From contig CAZCAI010000181.1 in assembly GCA_964496595.1 (NCBI GenBank), positions 1-8,326 of the forward strand: a stretch of DNA of 8,326 bases, given 5' to 3'. Positions 1 to 5,869 of the stretch are shown here, piece after piece. Position 1 is the first letter of the stretch, and each line of letters opens with the position of its first letter. The notes under the pieces were generated by a model that ran no database searches, was not told the origin of the DNA, and saw nothing but the letters and a program-made list of their open reading frames with translations. Origin of the DNA: JAAAOZ01 sp964496595. Its GTDB lineage: Bacteria > Chloroflexota > Anaerolineae > B4-G1 > SLSP01. A program made the position numbers and the translations under genes.

Positions 1-18
1 GTAACCGTTTAGTCCTGT

Positions 19-106
19 GAGGTGCAACGCACTCATGGGCTTATCGCCAGGCTTATACTACATCAGGTGTTGCCCTTCCTTCAATTCAAGTGCGTTGCAT
101 CTTGGT
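19..106. repeat. Short inverted repeat with palindromic arms
   Basis: The 11-mer TGCAACGCACT at 23-33 recurs as its exact reverse complement AGTGCGTTGCA at 89-99. Each arm is itself a small hairpin (GTGC-AAC-GCAC). The flanking bases also partly match (GAGG at 19-22 against the complement of ATCTTGG). No open frame with coding character lies in 1-137, so I see nothing else in this stretch. It could be the edge of a repeat element or a structured non-coding remnant. The repetition is seen directly; its function is unknown. Confidence 0.55.
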
Positions 107-170
107 CTGCTCACAAAATTAAACTGATACTAAAAAATTAGTTCGGTAATAGGCACGGCCTGGAAGAGAG

Positions 171-232
171 CCAGAGAGTCGGCGAAGGCCGACTTTGTAA
201 GCGTTGCCGCGACTTCAGTCGCCGGGCTTTTT
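171..232. repeat. Twin-hairpin REP-like repeat unit
   Basis: Two compact hairpins stand side by side. The first has a 7-bp stem, AGTCGGC (177-183) with GCCGACT (188-194), closed by the loop GAAG. The second is GCGAC (209-213) with GTCGC (218-222) around TTCA. A GCCGGGCTTTTTCTC tract follows. Paired short hairpins like these are typical of dispersed REP/MITE-type repeats. The solute-binding protein remnant on the minus strand loses its homology at about 240, where this unit begins, so the unit probably sits at a break point. Family membership cannot be settled from one copy. Confidence 0.5.
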
Positions 233-239
233 CTCTCCT

Positions 240-485
240 ATCGTTGGCCTCCATCACGATCCGATTCTCCGACTGATAATCGGTGACCACGAACGGCCCC
301 GTGCCGTTGAAATCGGTCGCGTCCTCAGTGCCGTCCTTGACGATCAGCGCGTGATTGTCACTCAGATCATAGGAGAGGCCGTCGTCGCTGTGTGTCCATT
401 CGGTGGCCAGCCGAGGCTGGATGTCGTTGTCGGCGTCCACATCCACCAGATAATCGAAGACGTGGTTGGCGATTAGCACCTCTGT
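240..485 (-). pseudogene. ABC transporter family 5 solute-binding protein, two fused fragments
   Basis: On the minus strand the frame reads an N-terminal piece of a peptide/nickel-type (SBP_bac_5) solute-binding lipoprotein, beginning TEVLIANHVFDYLVDVD and continuing to RLATEWTHSDDGLSYD. It then jumps directly to an internal piece containing DNHALIVKDGTED and FNGTGPFVVTDY up to RIVMEAND. In intact family members these two blocks are separated by roughly a hundred residues and the whole protein exceeds 500 residues, so there has been a large in-frame internal deletion. The signal peptide, lipobox and C-terminal lobes are missing. The open frame continues downstream into repeat DNA (to 138) with no homology. 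Upstream it is joined without a gap to a transketolase tail. It is certainly non-functional as a transporter component; the family call rests on motif recognition. Confidence 0.7.
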
Positions 486-595
486 CTGCCGGGCGGCGGC
501 CACGATGTCCTGCGGCATAAGCCCGTACTTCTCCAATAGCTCCGGGGCTTGCCTGATTCGGCGTACGTGTTGTCGATGCCGACGAAGCCCATCGG
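486..595 (-). pseudogene. Transketolase C-terminal fragment with frameshift
   Basis: The minus strand encodes PMGFVGIDNTYAESGK in one frame (595-548) and, after a one-base loss near 546-548, APELLEKYGLMPQDIVAAAR in the next frame. Together these match the last ~35 residues of transketolase, where a D-(T/N)-(F/Y)-x-ESG block is followed by a xELLEKYGL-x-x-x-xIVxAA helix at the C-terminus. Restoring one G/C pair joins the two halves into a continuous family match. The fragment has neither the TPP-binding nor the pyrimidine domain. It is fused in frame to an MFS-like piece upstream and to the solute-binding protein remnant downstream. The identification is from memory of the family motif. Confidence 0.6.
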
Positions 596-715
596 TAAGG
601 CCTCGCCGATGGCCGGCAGCGCCACGTTGCCCACGGAACTGCTCAAGAAGACCGAGCCGGAAATCAGGATCGCAGCGACGAGGGGCCAACGCTGCGCGGC
701 GTCGGTGGGTTGATC
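596..715 (-). pseudogene. MFS (EmrB/QacA-like) transporter N-terminal fragment
   Basis: In the minus-strand frame that runs into the transketolase fragment, about 40 residues read DQPTDAAQRWPLVAAILISG, then a serine-rich stretch ending GNVALPAIGEAL. A hydrophobic first helix followed by NVALPAI is typical of the first transmembrane segment of drug:H+ antiporter-2 (EmrB/QacA) transporters. No start codon precedes it: the codons before Asp belong to the overlapping end of the thiamine-binding gene, whose TGA stop overlaps this frame at 714-716. Only one of the expected 14 helices is present. It is a relic; the exact MFS subfamily is uncertain. Confidence 0.5.
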
Positions 716-1022
716 AGGCGCGCGACACGGGCCTATCCGCTTTCTGGGCGACGGAGGCTACGTTCTGCACCAGTTGATTTTTTGCCCCGGCTTCATCCTC
801 GACTTTGATGGTGGTGATGACGTGCGGTACATGCTTCCGGACTTGATCGTGGCATGTGCGCACCAGCGCCATCACCTCGTCCCAGTCGCCCTCGATGCAC
901 GTGCCGCTCGGCGTCATCTGATAGGGCAACCCCGATTCACTCACAATCTGCAATACCTCGGCGATTTCATCACTCATGTGGGCATCGCCGCCCACGGGAA
1001 TGATCGATAGTTCAAATAGCAT
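714..1022 (-). CDS. MTH1187-family thiamine-binding protein
   Basis: This 102-residue protein matches the small cytosolic MTH1187/YqgV family (Thiamine_BP, formerly DUF77), which has a ferredoxin-like fold, forms oligomers and binds thiamine or a related ligand. The visible signature runs in order: a first beta strand ELSIIPVG (4-11), a helix rich in EIAEVLQIV (19-27), then SGLPYQMTPSGTCIEG (30-45), WDEVMALV (47-54), and a last strand VITTIKVED (68-76). Length is normal for the family (about 95-105). The start at 1022 is supported by AAGGAGAG about seven bases upstream on the minus strand. The heptamer array at 1047 lies directly behind that site. The final ~12 residues (KADRPVSRA) fall outside the conserved region and abut the MFS relic, so the natural end may have been altered. 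Its biological role is not well established in any organism. Confidence 0.85.
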   Translation of the reverse strand: MLFELSIIPVGGDAHMSDEIAEVLQIVSESGLPYQMTPSGTCIEGDWDEVMALVRTCHDQVRKHVPHVITTIKVEDEAGAKNQLVQNVASVAQKADRPVSRA

Positions 1023-1046
1023 TGGTTTCTCTCCTTTCTTTTCGAT

Positions 1047-1120
1047 GAATTGTGAATTGCGAATTTAGAATTTTGAATCTTTATTCAACGGTATTATTCG
1101 CAATTCTAAATTCCAAATTT
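1047..1120. repeat. Inverted pair of GAATTNN heptamer arrays
   Basis: Five heptamers run in tandem on the plus strand: GAATTGT, GAATTGC, GAATTTA, GAATTTT, GAATCTT (1047-1081). From about 1093 to 1120 the same unit appears on the minus strand, reading AAATTTG, GAATTTA, GAATTGC, GAATAAT. The two arrays face each other across a short spacer and could fold into an imperfect AT-rich hairpin, in sharp contrast to the GC-rich genes on both sides. The array lies between the thiamine-binding gene and the propeller fragment, and the stop codon of that fragment (1106-1108) is inside it. Tandem heptamers between genes resemble the short repetitive sequences known from cyanobacteria and other filamentous bacteria. 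Confidence 0.7.
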
Positions 1121-1336
1121 AGCGGCATACCACGTCTGCGCCAGATTCGTGGAGTGAAAAAGGCCGTCGGGCGTGCCGGCTAAGAGCGTCTGCCCCTGCC
1201 GACTCATGGTGGTCACGAGGTGGTTCTTCAGCGTGTGTAGCACCTCGCACGCTTCGTCCAGTGGGCGCTCGAACGCTCGAACGCCGTTCTGCGTCGCGAC
1301 AAATATAAGATGGTCTGGAGCCATTCGTTTCGTCAC
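1106..1336 (-). pseudogene. Truncated BNR/sialidase-type beta-propeller protein
   Basis: The 76 residues contain two strand-rich propeller segments: HLIFVATQNGVRAFER (9-24) and TLLAGTPDGLFHSTNLAQTW (50-69). The latter is a good BNR/Asp-box motif (S-T-x-x-x-x-T-W). Proteins of this family normally carry many such blades and exceed 250 residues; this one ends abruptly two blades in, with the terminal codons lying inside the heptamer array. It begins at GTG 1336 (AGAGGT five bases upstream) or at ATG 1324 (AGGTGA upstream). It lies 36 bp behind the gnd stop on the same strand, so it could still be transcribed. I read it as a gene cut short by a repeat or deletion; a genuine small protein is less likely. 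Confidence 0.6.
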
Positions 1337-1372
1337 CTATACCTCTAACCTTCGCAAGGGTTGGTTGACCTA

Positions 1373-2290
1373 TTATCTCTCTTTGCGTTTGACCGCGTGG
1401 CCGCCGAACTGGTTGCGCAGGGCGGCCAACAGTTTGAAGGCGTAGCTCTCTTCCTGCCGGCTGGCCAGCCGCTGCAACAGCGCCAGCGTGATGACGGGCG
1501 CGGGCACGTCCAGGGCGATGGCTTCGAGCACCGTCCAGCGCCCCTCGCCGGAATCATCCACCCAGCCCGCGATCTCCTCCAGATCCTGGCCCTCGGCCAG
1601 CGCCGCGGCGGCCAGATCCAACAGCCAGGAGCGGATCACGGTGCCGTAGCGCCACACCTCGGCGACTTGATGCAGGTCGAGGTCGAAGTCCTCCTTCGTG
1701 TGGAGGATATCGAAGCCCTCCGCGTAGGCTTGCATCATCCCGTACTCGATGCCGTTGTGCACCATCTTGACGAAGTGCCCGGCGCCGTGCGGGCCGACGT
1801 GGCCCCAGCCGCGTTCCGCGCCCGGCGCCAGCGTCTCGAAGATGGGGCGCACGCGCTCGACGATCTCGCTTTCGCCGCCGATCATCAGGCTATAACCCTC
1901 TTGCAGGCCCCAGATCCCGCCGCTGACGCCCACATCCAAGAAGTGCAGGCCCTGCTCCGTCACTTCCTCCGCGTGGCGCATGCTATCCTGGTAATTCGAG
2001 TTGGCGCCATCGATGATGATGTCATCCGGCTGGAAGACCTTGAGGAGCTTTGCGACCATCTTGTCCGTCGGCGCGCCCGCCGGCACCATCGACCAGCCGA
2101 TGCGCGGCGTGGACAGCGCCTGGGCCAGCGCCGCGAAGGACTTGACCGCCGTCACATGCTCCTCCTCATCCGCCAGCGCCAGCGCCTTCTCCGTGGTGCG
2201 ATTGTAGACCACCACGCGATGACCGGCGCGCGCCAGCCGCCGCGCCATATTCTTGCCCATCTTGCCCAATCCCAGGATACCGATCTCCAT
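1373..2290 (-). CDS. gnd: 6-phosphogluconate dehydrogenase, decarboxylating (short type)
   Basis: The protein (305 residues) oxidises and decarboxylates 6-phosphogluconate to ribulose 5-phosphate in the cytosolic pentose phosphate pathway, reducing NAD(P)+. It starts with the Rossmann fold GLGKMG (6-11) and has NRT (30-32) after the second strand, a sequence that in E. coli Gnd binds the NADP phosphate. IDGANSNYQDS (93-103) and GVSGG (121-125) line the substrate site. The helix block FVKMVHNGIEYGMM (173-186) holds the catalytic lysine K175 and the conserved HNGIEY. RYGTVIRSWLLDL (214-226) and the GWVDDSGEGRWT segment (242-253) are also family hallmarks. At ~300 residues it belongs to the short GndA/YqeC-like class rather than the ~470-residue form. 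Start ATG 2290 has AAAGGAG nine bases upstream. The upstream flavoprotein ends only 45 bp away, so the two genes may share a transcript. Cofactor preference is not proven by sequence alone. Confidence 0.93.
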   Translation of the reverse strand: MEIGILGLGKMGKNMARRLARAGHRVVVYNRTTEKALALADEEEHVTAVKSFAALAQALSTPRIGWSMVPAGAPTDKMVAKLLKVFQPDDIIIDGANSNYQDSMRHAEEVTEQGLHFLDVGVSGGIWGLQEGYSLMIGGESEIVERVRPIFETLAPGAERGWGHVGPHGAGHFVKMVHNGIEYGMMQAYAEGFDILHTKEDFDLDLHQVAEVWRYGTVIRSWLLDLAAAALAEGQDLEEIAGWVDDSGEGRWTVLEAIALDVPAPVITLALLQRLASRQEESYAFKLLAALRNQFGGHAVKRKER

Positions 2291-2335
2291 ACGCTCAAGC
2301 TCCTTTGTATGTTTGACTTCCGATCTCTTTCCGAA

Positions 2336-3724
2336 TCAATCAAGCGTCATAAACAGATTGTTCAGCGCTTCCGCCAGGGTGGGATGGGCGAAGACGCCGT
2401 CGCGCAGGGCCGTGTAGGGCAGGTCGCCCATCATTGCCACTTTGATCACGGAGGCGACCTCGCCGCCTGCGATGCCCAAAATCGCCGCGCCGAGGATGCG
2501 ATCTGTCTCCGCGTCCACTATCGCCTTCATCAGGCCGCGCGATTCATCCACCTCTAACGCGCGCGCTACGTGACTCATCGGCATCTGGGCCACGCGGATG
2601 TCGTGACCGCGCCGGCGCGCCATCTCCTCGGTGAGGCCCACGCGCCCCAATTGGGGATCCGTAAAGACCGCGTAGGTGAGCAGCCGCTCGTCATAGGCGG
2701 CGTCGCCCTCGCGGAGCAGGTTCGCGCGCACGATGCGAAAATCGTCATACGAGACGTGGGTGAAGGCCGGCCCGCCCTTGACATCGCCCAGCGCGTAGAT
2801 GCCGTCGACGTTGGTCGCCAGTCGCTCGTTGACCTCGATGTAGCCCCGCTCATCGGTCGCGACGCCGGCCGCCTCTAAGTTGAGCATCTCGGTGTTAGGG
2901 ACTCGGCCCACGGCCAAGAGAAGATGCGACCCATCTAGTGTTTGCGCGCCTTCCGGCGTGGTGGCGTGCACGCGCACACCCGTGCCCTGCGACTCGACCC
3001 GCTGGGCCTCGCTCTCCAGCAGCAGTTCGATCCCGTCCTCGCGCAGAATCTCGGCCGCCTCGGCGGCCACATCCGCGTCCTCGTGGGTGAGCAGTTGGTC
3101 GTCCCGCTGAACGATGGTCACCTGGCTGCCAAAGCGCCGGAACATCTGGCTGAACTCGACGCCCACATAGCCGCCGCCCAAGACGATCAGATGTTCGGGG
3201 CCCTCGGCCAATTCCATCATCGATGTCGAATCCAACGCCGCCACCTGGTCCAGGCCCGGCAGCGTGGGACGGCGCGGGCGCTGCCCGGTGTTGATGAAGA
3301 TGTGCCCGGCTTGAAGATGGCGCGTCCCGCCCTCGTTGAGATGTACTTCCACGGTCGTCGGCCCCGTGAAGACGCCCCCGCCCATCAGCAGATCGCTGCC
3401 CTCGGTCGTCTCCATCTGCTCGCGGCCCGCGCTGCGAAAGCGCTCCACGATGTCGCGCTTGCGCTCTCGCACCCGCGCCATATCCACCGCGATCTCGCCC
3501 GTGTGGATGCCATAATCGGCCGCCCGCCGCGCCATGTGCGCCACGCGGGCGCTGGCGATCATCGTCTTGCTGGGCGTACAGCCTTCGTTGACGCAGGTCC
3601 CGCCAATGTGCTCCCGTTCCACCAGCGCGACGCGCCATCCCTCGGCGGCCAGCGCGGCGGCCAACGGCTTGTTGGCCTGTCCCGCCCCGATGAGAATCGC
3701 ATCGTATACCTTTGGGTTTGTCAT
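2336..3724 (-). CDS. MerA/Lpd-like FAD pyridine nucleotide-disulfide oxidoreductase
   Basis: This 462-residue flavoprotein has the complete class I disulfide reductase layout. An FAD Rossmann motif IGAGQANKPLA (12-22) is followed by the redox-active pair C44-VNEG-C49, then PSK. The NAD(P)H-binding motif is VLGGGYVGVE (181-190), and the second FAD contact is YALGDV (310-315). The dimerisation domain ends in HPTLAE (447-452), with the His-Glu pair that acts as the acid-base couple. Lipoamide dehydrogenase, mercuric reductase and RclA share this plan. The CVNEGCTPSKT block and GAGQAN resemble the 'mercuric reductase-like FAD-containing oxidoreductase' group, but there is no N-terminal heavy-metal domain and no C-terminal cysteine pair for Hg(II), so a mercury role is doubtful. 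No 2-oxoacid dehydrogenase genes are nearby. The true electron acceptor is unknown. GGAGGAGG about 11-12 bases upstream supports ATG 3724. It lies upstream of gnd, 45 bp apart. Confidence 0.88.
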   Translation of the reverse strand: MTNPKVYDAILIGAGQANKPLAAALAAEGWRVALVEREHIGGTCVNEGCTPSKTMIASARVAHMARRAADYGIHTGEIAVDMARVRERKRDIVERFRSAGREQMETTEGSDLLMGGGVFTGPTTVEVHLNEGGTRHLQAGHIFINTGQRPRRPTLPGLDQVAALDSTSMMELAEGPEHLIVLGGGYVGVEFSQMFRRFGSQVTIVQRDDQLLTHEDADVAAEAAEILREDGIELLLESEAQRVESQGTGVRVHATTPEGAQTLDGSHLLLAVGRVPNTEMLNLEAAGVATDERGYIEVNERLATNVDGIYALGDVKGGPAFTHVSYDDFRIVRANLLREGDAAYDERLLTYAVFTDPQLGRVGLTEEMARRRGHDIRVAQMPMSHVARALEVDESRGLMKAIVDAETDRILGAAILGIAGGEVASVIKVAMMGDLPYTALRDGVFAHPTLAEALNNLFMTLD

Positions 3725-3768
3725 AAGCTTGTCTGCCTCCTCCGCCTCGTGATTGGAGAGTTAATTTT

Positions 3769-3801
3769 AGGCCCGAAGAGGGTATGACCCCTTTCGGGCC
3801 T
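3769..3801 (-). terminator. Hairpin between SDR and flavoprotein genes
   Basis: AGGCCCGAA (3769-3777) pairs perfectly with TTCGGGCCT (3793-3801), and GGG (3780-3782) with CCC (3788-3790) extends the stem across one mismatch. It starts 12 bp beyond the SDR stop, where a minus-strand terminator would be expected. The sequence after the stem on that strand is CTAAAATTAA rather than a run of U, so intrinsic termination may be weak, or the hairpin may serve as an mRNA 3' end. Confidence 0.5.
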
Positions 3802-3812
3802 GTGACGTTACG

Positions 3813-4574
3813 TTATTCAATCACCATGCCGCCGTCGATGATCATCGAATGACCGGTGACGAACGAGGCCGCATCGGAGCAGAGCCAGATGACCGCGGCG
3901 GCGATCTCTTGCGGCTCGCCCATCCGCTTCATCGGCGCGCTGGCGGCCATTTGCTTCTCCGCCTCTTCATTGCCGCCGGTGAAGCGCTCGATCATCTCGG
4001 TGTAGATGACGCCGGGACATACCGCGTTGACGCGGATGCCTTGGGTGGCGTACTCCAGCGCCGCCGCCTTTGTCAGGCCTATCACGCCGTGTTTGCTGGC
4101 CGTGTAGGCCGGGATGTTCGCGTAACCAATCACCCCCGCCACCGAGGACATGTTGACGATGGCTCCGCCGCCCTGTTCCAACATCTTTTGGATCTCGTAC
4201 TTCATACAGAGCCACGTGCCTGTGAGATTGATCCCGATAACGCGATCCCAATTCTCTTGGGTGCTCTCGCCTGTGGGCGCCTGCTCGCCTTCGATGCCGG
4301 CATTGTTAAAGGCGTAATCCAACTGGCCATAGGTCGCGATGGTCTCGGCGATCATCGCCTCGACTTGATCCGCCTTCGAGACGTCGGCCTCGATGCAGCG
4401 AGCCTCCCCGCCGCCATCTCGGATCTCCGCCGCTGTATTTCGGCATCCTTCGACGGCCACATCAGCGATGACGACCTTCGCGCCCTCTTCGGCAAAGGCG
4501 AGCGCCGCCGCCCGCCCGATCCCTGCGCTTCCCCCTGTGACCAGGGCGACCTTACCTTCCATCCTCTTTGTCAT
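3813..4574 (-). CDS. Classical short-chain dehydrogenase/reductase (SDR)
   Basis: This 253-residue cytosolic oxidoreductase has the normal classical SDR length and every catalytic element: cofactor glycine motif TGGSAGIG (13-20), the NNAG strand (90-93), Asn116 in INLTG, Ser143/144 in NMSSVAG, and Tyr157-x3-Lys161 in YTASK. PG (187-188) and the C-terminal GHSMIIDGG (241-249) are also typical. Aspartate 38 at the end of beta-2 (VVIADV) favours NAD(H) over NADP(H). Closest in style are glucose 1-dehydrogenase, cyclohexanol dehydrogenase-like and FabG-like enzymes; the substrate cannot be told from sequence. The start at 4574 (MTKRM) has AAGGAGG seven bases upstream, better placed than for the internal Met5. 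The gene is divergent from the hydrolase-like gene at 4870, with a heptamer array immediately upstream of its ribosome-binding site. Confidence 0.9.
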   Translation of the reverse strand: MTKRMEGKVALVTGGSAGIGRAAALAFAEEGAKVVIADVAVEGCRNTAAEIRDGGGEARCIEADVSKADQVEAMIAETIATYGQLDYAFNNAGIEGEQAPTGESTQENWDRVIGINLTGTWLCMKYEIQKMLEQGGGAIVNMSSVAGVIGYANIPAYTASKHGVIGLTKAAALEYATQGIRVNAVCPGVIYTEMIERFTGGNEEAEKQMAASAPMKRMGEPQEIAAAVIWLCSDAASFVTGHSMIIDGGMVIE

Positions 4575-4585
4575 TTGGTTCCTCC

Positions 4586-4634
4586 TTAACCCTTAATTCT
4601 TAATCCTTGATCCTTGATCCTTGATCCTTAACCG
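4586..4634. repeat. Seven-unit heptamer tandem repeat (TTRATCC)
   Basis: Seven consecutive 7-mers start at 4586: TTAACCC, TTAATTC, TTAATCC, TTGATCC, TTGATCC, TTGATCC, TTAACCG. The middle three are identical and the outer ones diverge, the usual pattern of an ageing tandem array. It begins within the SDR ribosome-binding site (TTAAGGAGG on the minus strand) and so lies in the 5' untranslated region of that gene. The unit length equals that of the array at 1047, but the unit sequence differs. Confidence 0.75.
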
Positions 4635-4672
4635 CCACACATGCCATGCTCTCATGTCTTTTATCGTAACAT

Positions 4673-4704
4673 AACCAACTCGCCTCAACCCGATGAGGTT
4701 GGTT
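4673..4704. other. Imperfect hairpin in divergent intergenic region
   Basis: AACCAA (4673-4678) pairs with TTGGTT (4699-4704), and inside it CCTCA (4683-4687) pairs with TGAGG (4694-4698), leaving CTCG unpaired on one side. It lies in the ~235-bp space between the divergent SDR and hydrolase-like genes and could be an operator or transcript structure. Apart from this hairpin and the promoter at 4771, I see nothing else in 4635-4869. Confidence 0.35.
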
Positions 4705-4770
4705 GGATTTTCCGTGGGAATCTGTGTGGAAATGTTGGGATCGGGTTGGATGGATTGGGGAGGGTTCTGT

Positions 4771-4798
4771 TTGACAAGCTGAGGTTCTAAGATAGCTT
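4771..4798 (+). promoter_or_regulatory. Sigma-70-type promoter for the hydrolase-fold gene
   Basis: A perfect -35 box TTGACA (4771-4776) is followed, after 16 bases, by TAGCTT (4793-4798), a weak -10. The predicted start near 4805 leaves a ~65-base leader ending in AAGGAG (4855-4860), nine bases before ATG 4870. The -35 is convincing, the -10 less so. Confidence 0.45.
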
Positions 4799-4869
4799 AT
4801 GCGGAGGATAGGCGTCTTCCTGTCCCCCTTATACCATTTATCATATTACGCACCAAGGAGTTTTTCTAC

Positions 4870-5670
4870 ATGCCCAAGATTAACATGGCAGAACAAGAGA
4901 TTCACTATCTGGAAAAAGGTTCGGGCGATACGCTGCTGATCTTCCCCGATAATCTGCACGCCTCAGAGGGCTATCGCAAGCAGATAGCGTATTTCTCCGA
5001 TAGATTTCATGTGCTGGCGTTTGACTATCCGGGGGTGGGAAAATCGACGCGGGACGTCAAATATTTGGATGAGGCGGAATACGACCTGTGGAACTACCGG
5101 GCGGATTTCGCCTGTCATCTGTTACTGGCCTTGGGGATCGACGGCTGTTACGTCATGGGCGCGGGGGAGGGCGCGTGGATCGCGCTGCACTTCGCCGGCA
5201 AGCAGGCCGCCCTGCACAAATTGACGGTCAAGGGCGTGATTGCCGACGGCTTTTTGGGGAAAGTCGATAGCCGGACGCTGCACCGCGCGCTTGATCGCCG
5301 CGAGCACTACTACGTGCGCAACGTGGATTTTTTGCAGCGCCAGCACGGCGACGACTGGCGCGAGGTCGTCGATGCGGATACGGCGTTCCTGCGACGCCTG
5401 GCGGATCGGGGCGGATACGACGTGCCCGACTTCGTTTTAAACTCGATTGGCTGTCCGGTCCTGCTCACGGGGAGCCTAAAGGATGTCGTAGCCCCCGGCA
5501 TCGCTCAAGAATTCGCGCGGATCTCCGGCATCATCCCCGATGGTAGCGTCTATCTCGCCAGCGAGTCCGGCCATCGCTATGGCGAGGAACATCCCTTGAT
5601 GTGGACGGCCCCGGAGACATTCCATCAGGTCGCCGATATGTTCTTGACCAGAACGGCGCCTGCTGTTTAG
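4870..5670 (+). CDS. Alpha/beta-hydrolase-fold protein with glycine at nucleophile site
   Basis: The 266-residue protein follows the alpha/beta hydrolase plan: early strands TLLIFPD (21-27) and FHVLAFDYPGVGKST (46-60), the nucleophile-elbow region YVMGAGEGAW (94-103), a helical cap (about 130-190), a PVLLTGSLKDVVAP strand-loop holding the probable acid D205 (196-209), and SESGHRYGEEHP (231-242) with the probable catalytic H235. The elbow should read G-x-S-x-G; here it is G97-A98-G99-E100-G101, so the serine is replaced by glycine (GGG, 5164-5166). The acid and histidine remain. Without a nucleophile, ester or amide hydrolysis by the usual mechanism is unlikely; a non-hydrolytic, binding or regulatory role, as in other pseudo-hydrolases of this fold, is possible. 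The frame is intact, with a promoter, a good ribosome-binding site and a terminator, so it does not look like a decaying gene. It has no signal peptide and is probably cytosolic. Confidence 0.82.
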   Translation: MPKINMAEQEIHYLEKGSGDTLLIFPDNLHASEGYRKQIAYFSDRFHVLAFDYPGVGKSTRDVKYLDEAEYDLWNYRADFACHLLLALGIDGCYVMGAGEGAWIALHFAGKQAALHKLTVKGVIADGFLGKVDSRTLHRALDRREHYYVRNVDFLQRQHGDDWREVVDADTAFLRRLADRGGYDVPDFVLNSIGCPVLLTGSLKDVVAPGIAQEFARISGIIPDGSVYLASESGHRYGEEHPLMWTAPETFHQVADMFLTRTAPAV

Positions 5671-5697
5671 GCCGTAAGGTGGATGATCCAATCGCCC

Positions 5698-5731
5698 TCA
5701 GCGCCATCCTTGTTGATGGCGCTGATTTTAT
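5698..5731 (+). terminator. Rho-independent terminator after hydrolase-fold gene
   Basis: TCAGCGCCATC (5698-5708) pairs perfectly over 11 bp with GATGGCGCTGA (5715-5725) around a CTTGTT loop, followed by TTTTAT. It lies 27 bp past the stop codon at 5668-5670. This is a strong intrinsic terminator for the plus strand. Confidence 0.85.
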
Positions 5732-5813
5732 ATCAGCAGATAGAGCAGATATAAGTAGATCGAATTTCAGCTAGATCATGGTAGAAGTCCCTATCCAGTT
5801 AGCCGTGCTCTGA

Positions 5814-5869
5814 GCGGATCGCTAGATCCGCGACGTTACGCCGAAACGGGGAACTGGCGTTCCCCTTCG
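5814..5869. other. Two adjacent tetraloop hairpins in non-coding DNA
   Basis: GCGGATC (5814-5820) pairs with GATCCGC (5825-5831) around GCTA, and ten bases on GGGGAAC (5848-5854) pairs with GTTCCCC (5859-5865) around TGGC; CGAA/TTCG (5842-5845/5866-5869) extends the second. Neither has a U-tract, so they are not obvious terminators. They could be part of a small structured RNA or a repeat unit. No open frame of coding character exists in 5732-5982. Confidence 0.45.

Noticed and set aside
138..689. A single intact 183-residue protein
   Set aside because: The frame passes through pieces of at least two unrelated families plus repeat DNA; it is an accidental open frame through relics.
1361..2557. 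398-residue plus-strand frame across gnd and the flavoprotein end
   Set aside because: It spans two well-supported minus-strand genes and their intergenic gap and has no recognisable domain; a GC-bias shadow.
2942..3787. 281-residue plus-strand frame opposite the flavoprotein
   Set aside because: Shadow of a gene with complete FAD, NAD(P)H and redox-cysteine motifs; composition is not protein-like.
3849..4589. 246-residue plus-strand frame opposite the SDR gene
   Set aside because: Antisense shadow; the minus-strand frame has the full SDR catalytic set.
4586..4634. CRISPR-like array
   Set aside because: Seven-base units without spacers are a simple tandem repeat; no direct repeats of CRISPR length and no cas genes are present.
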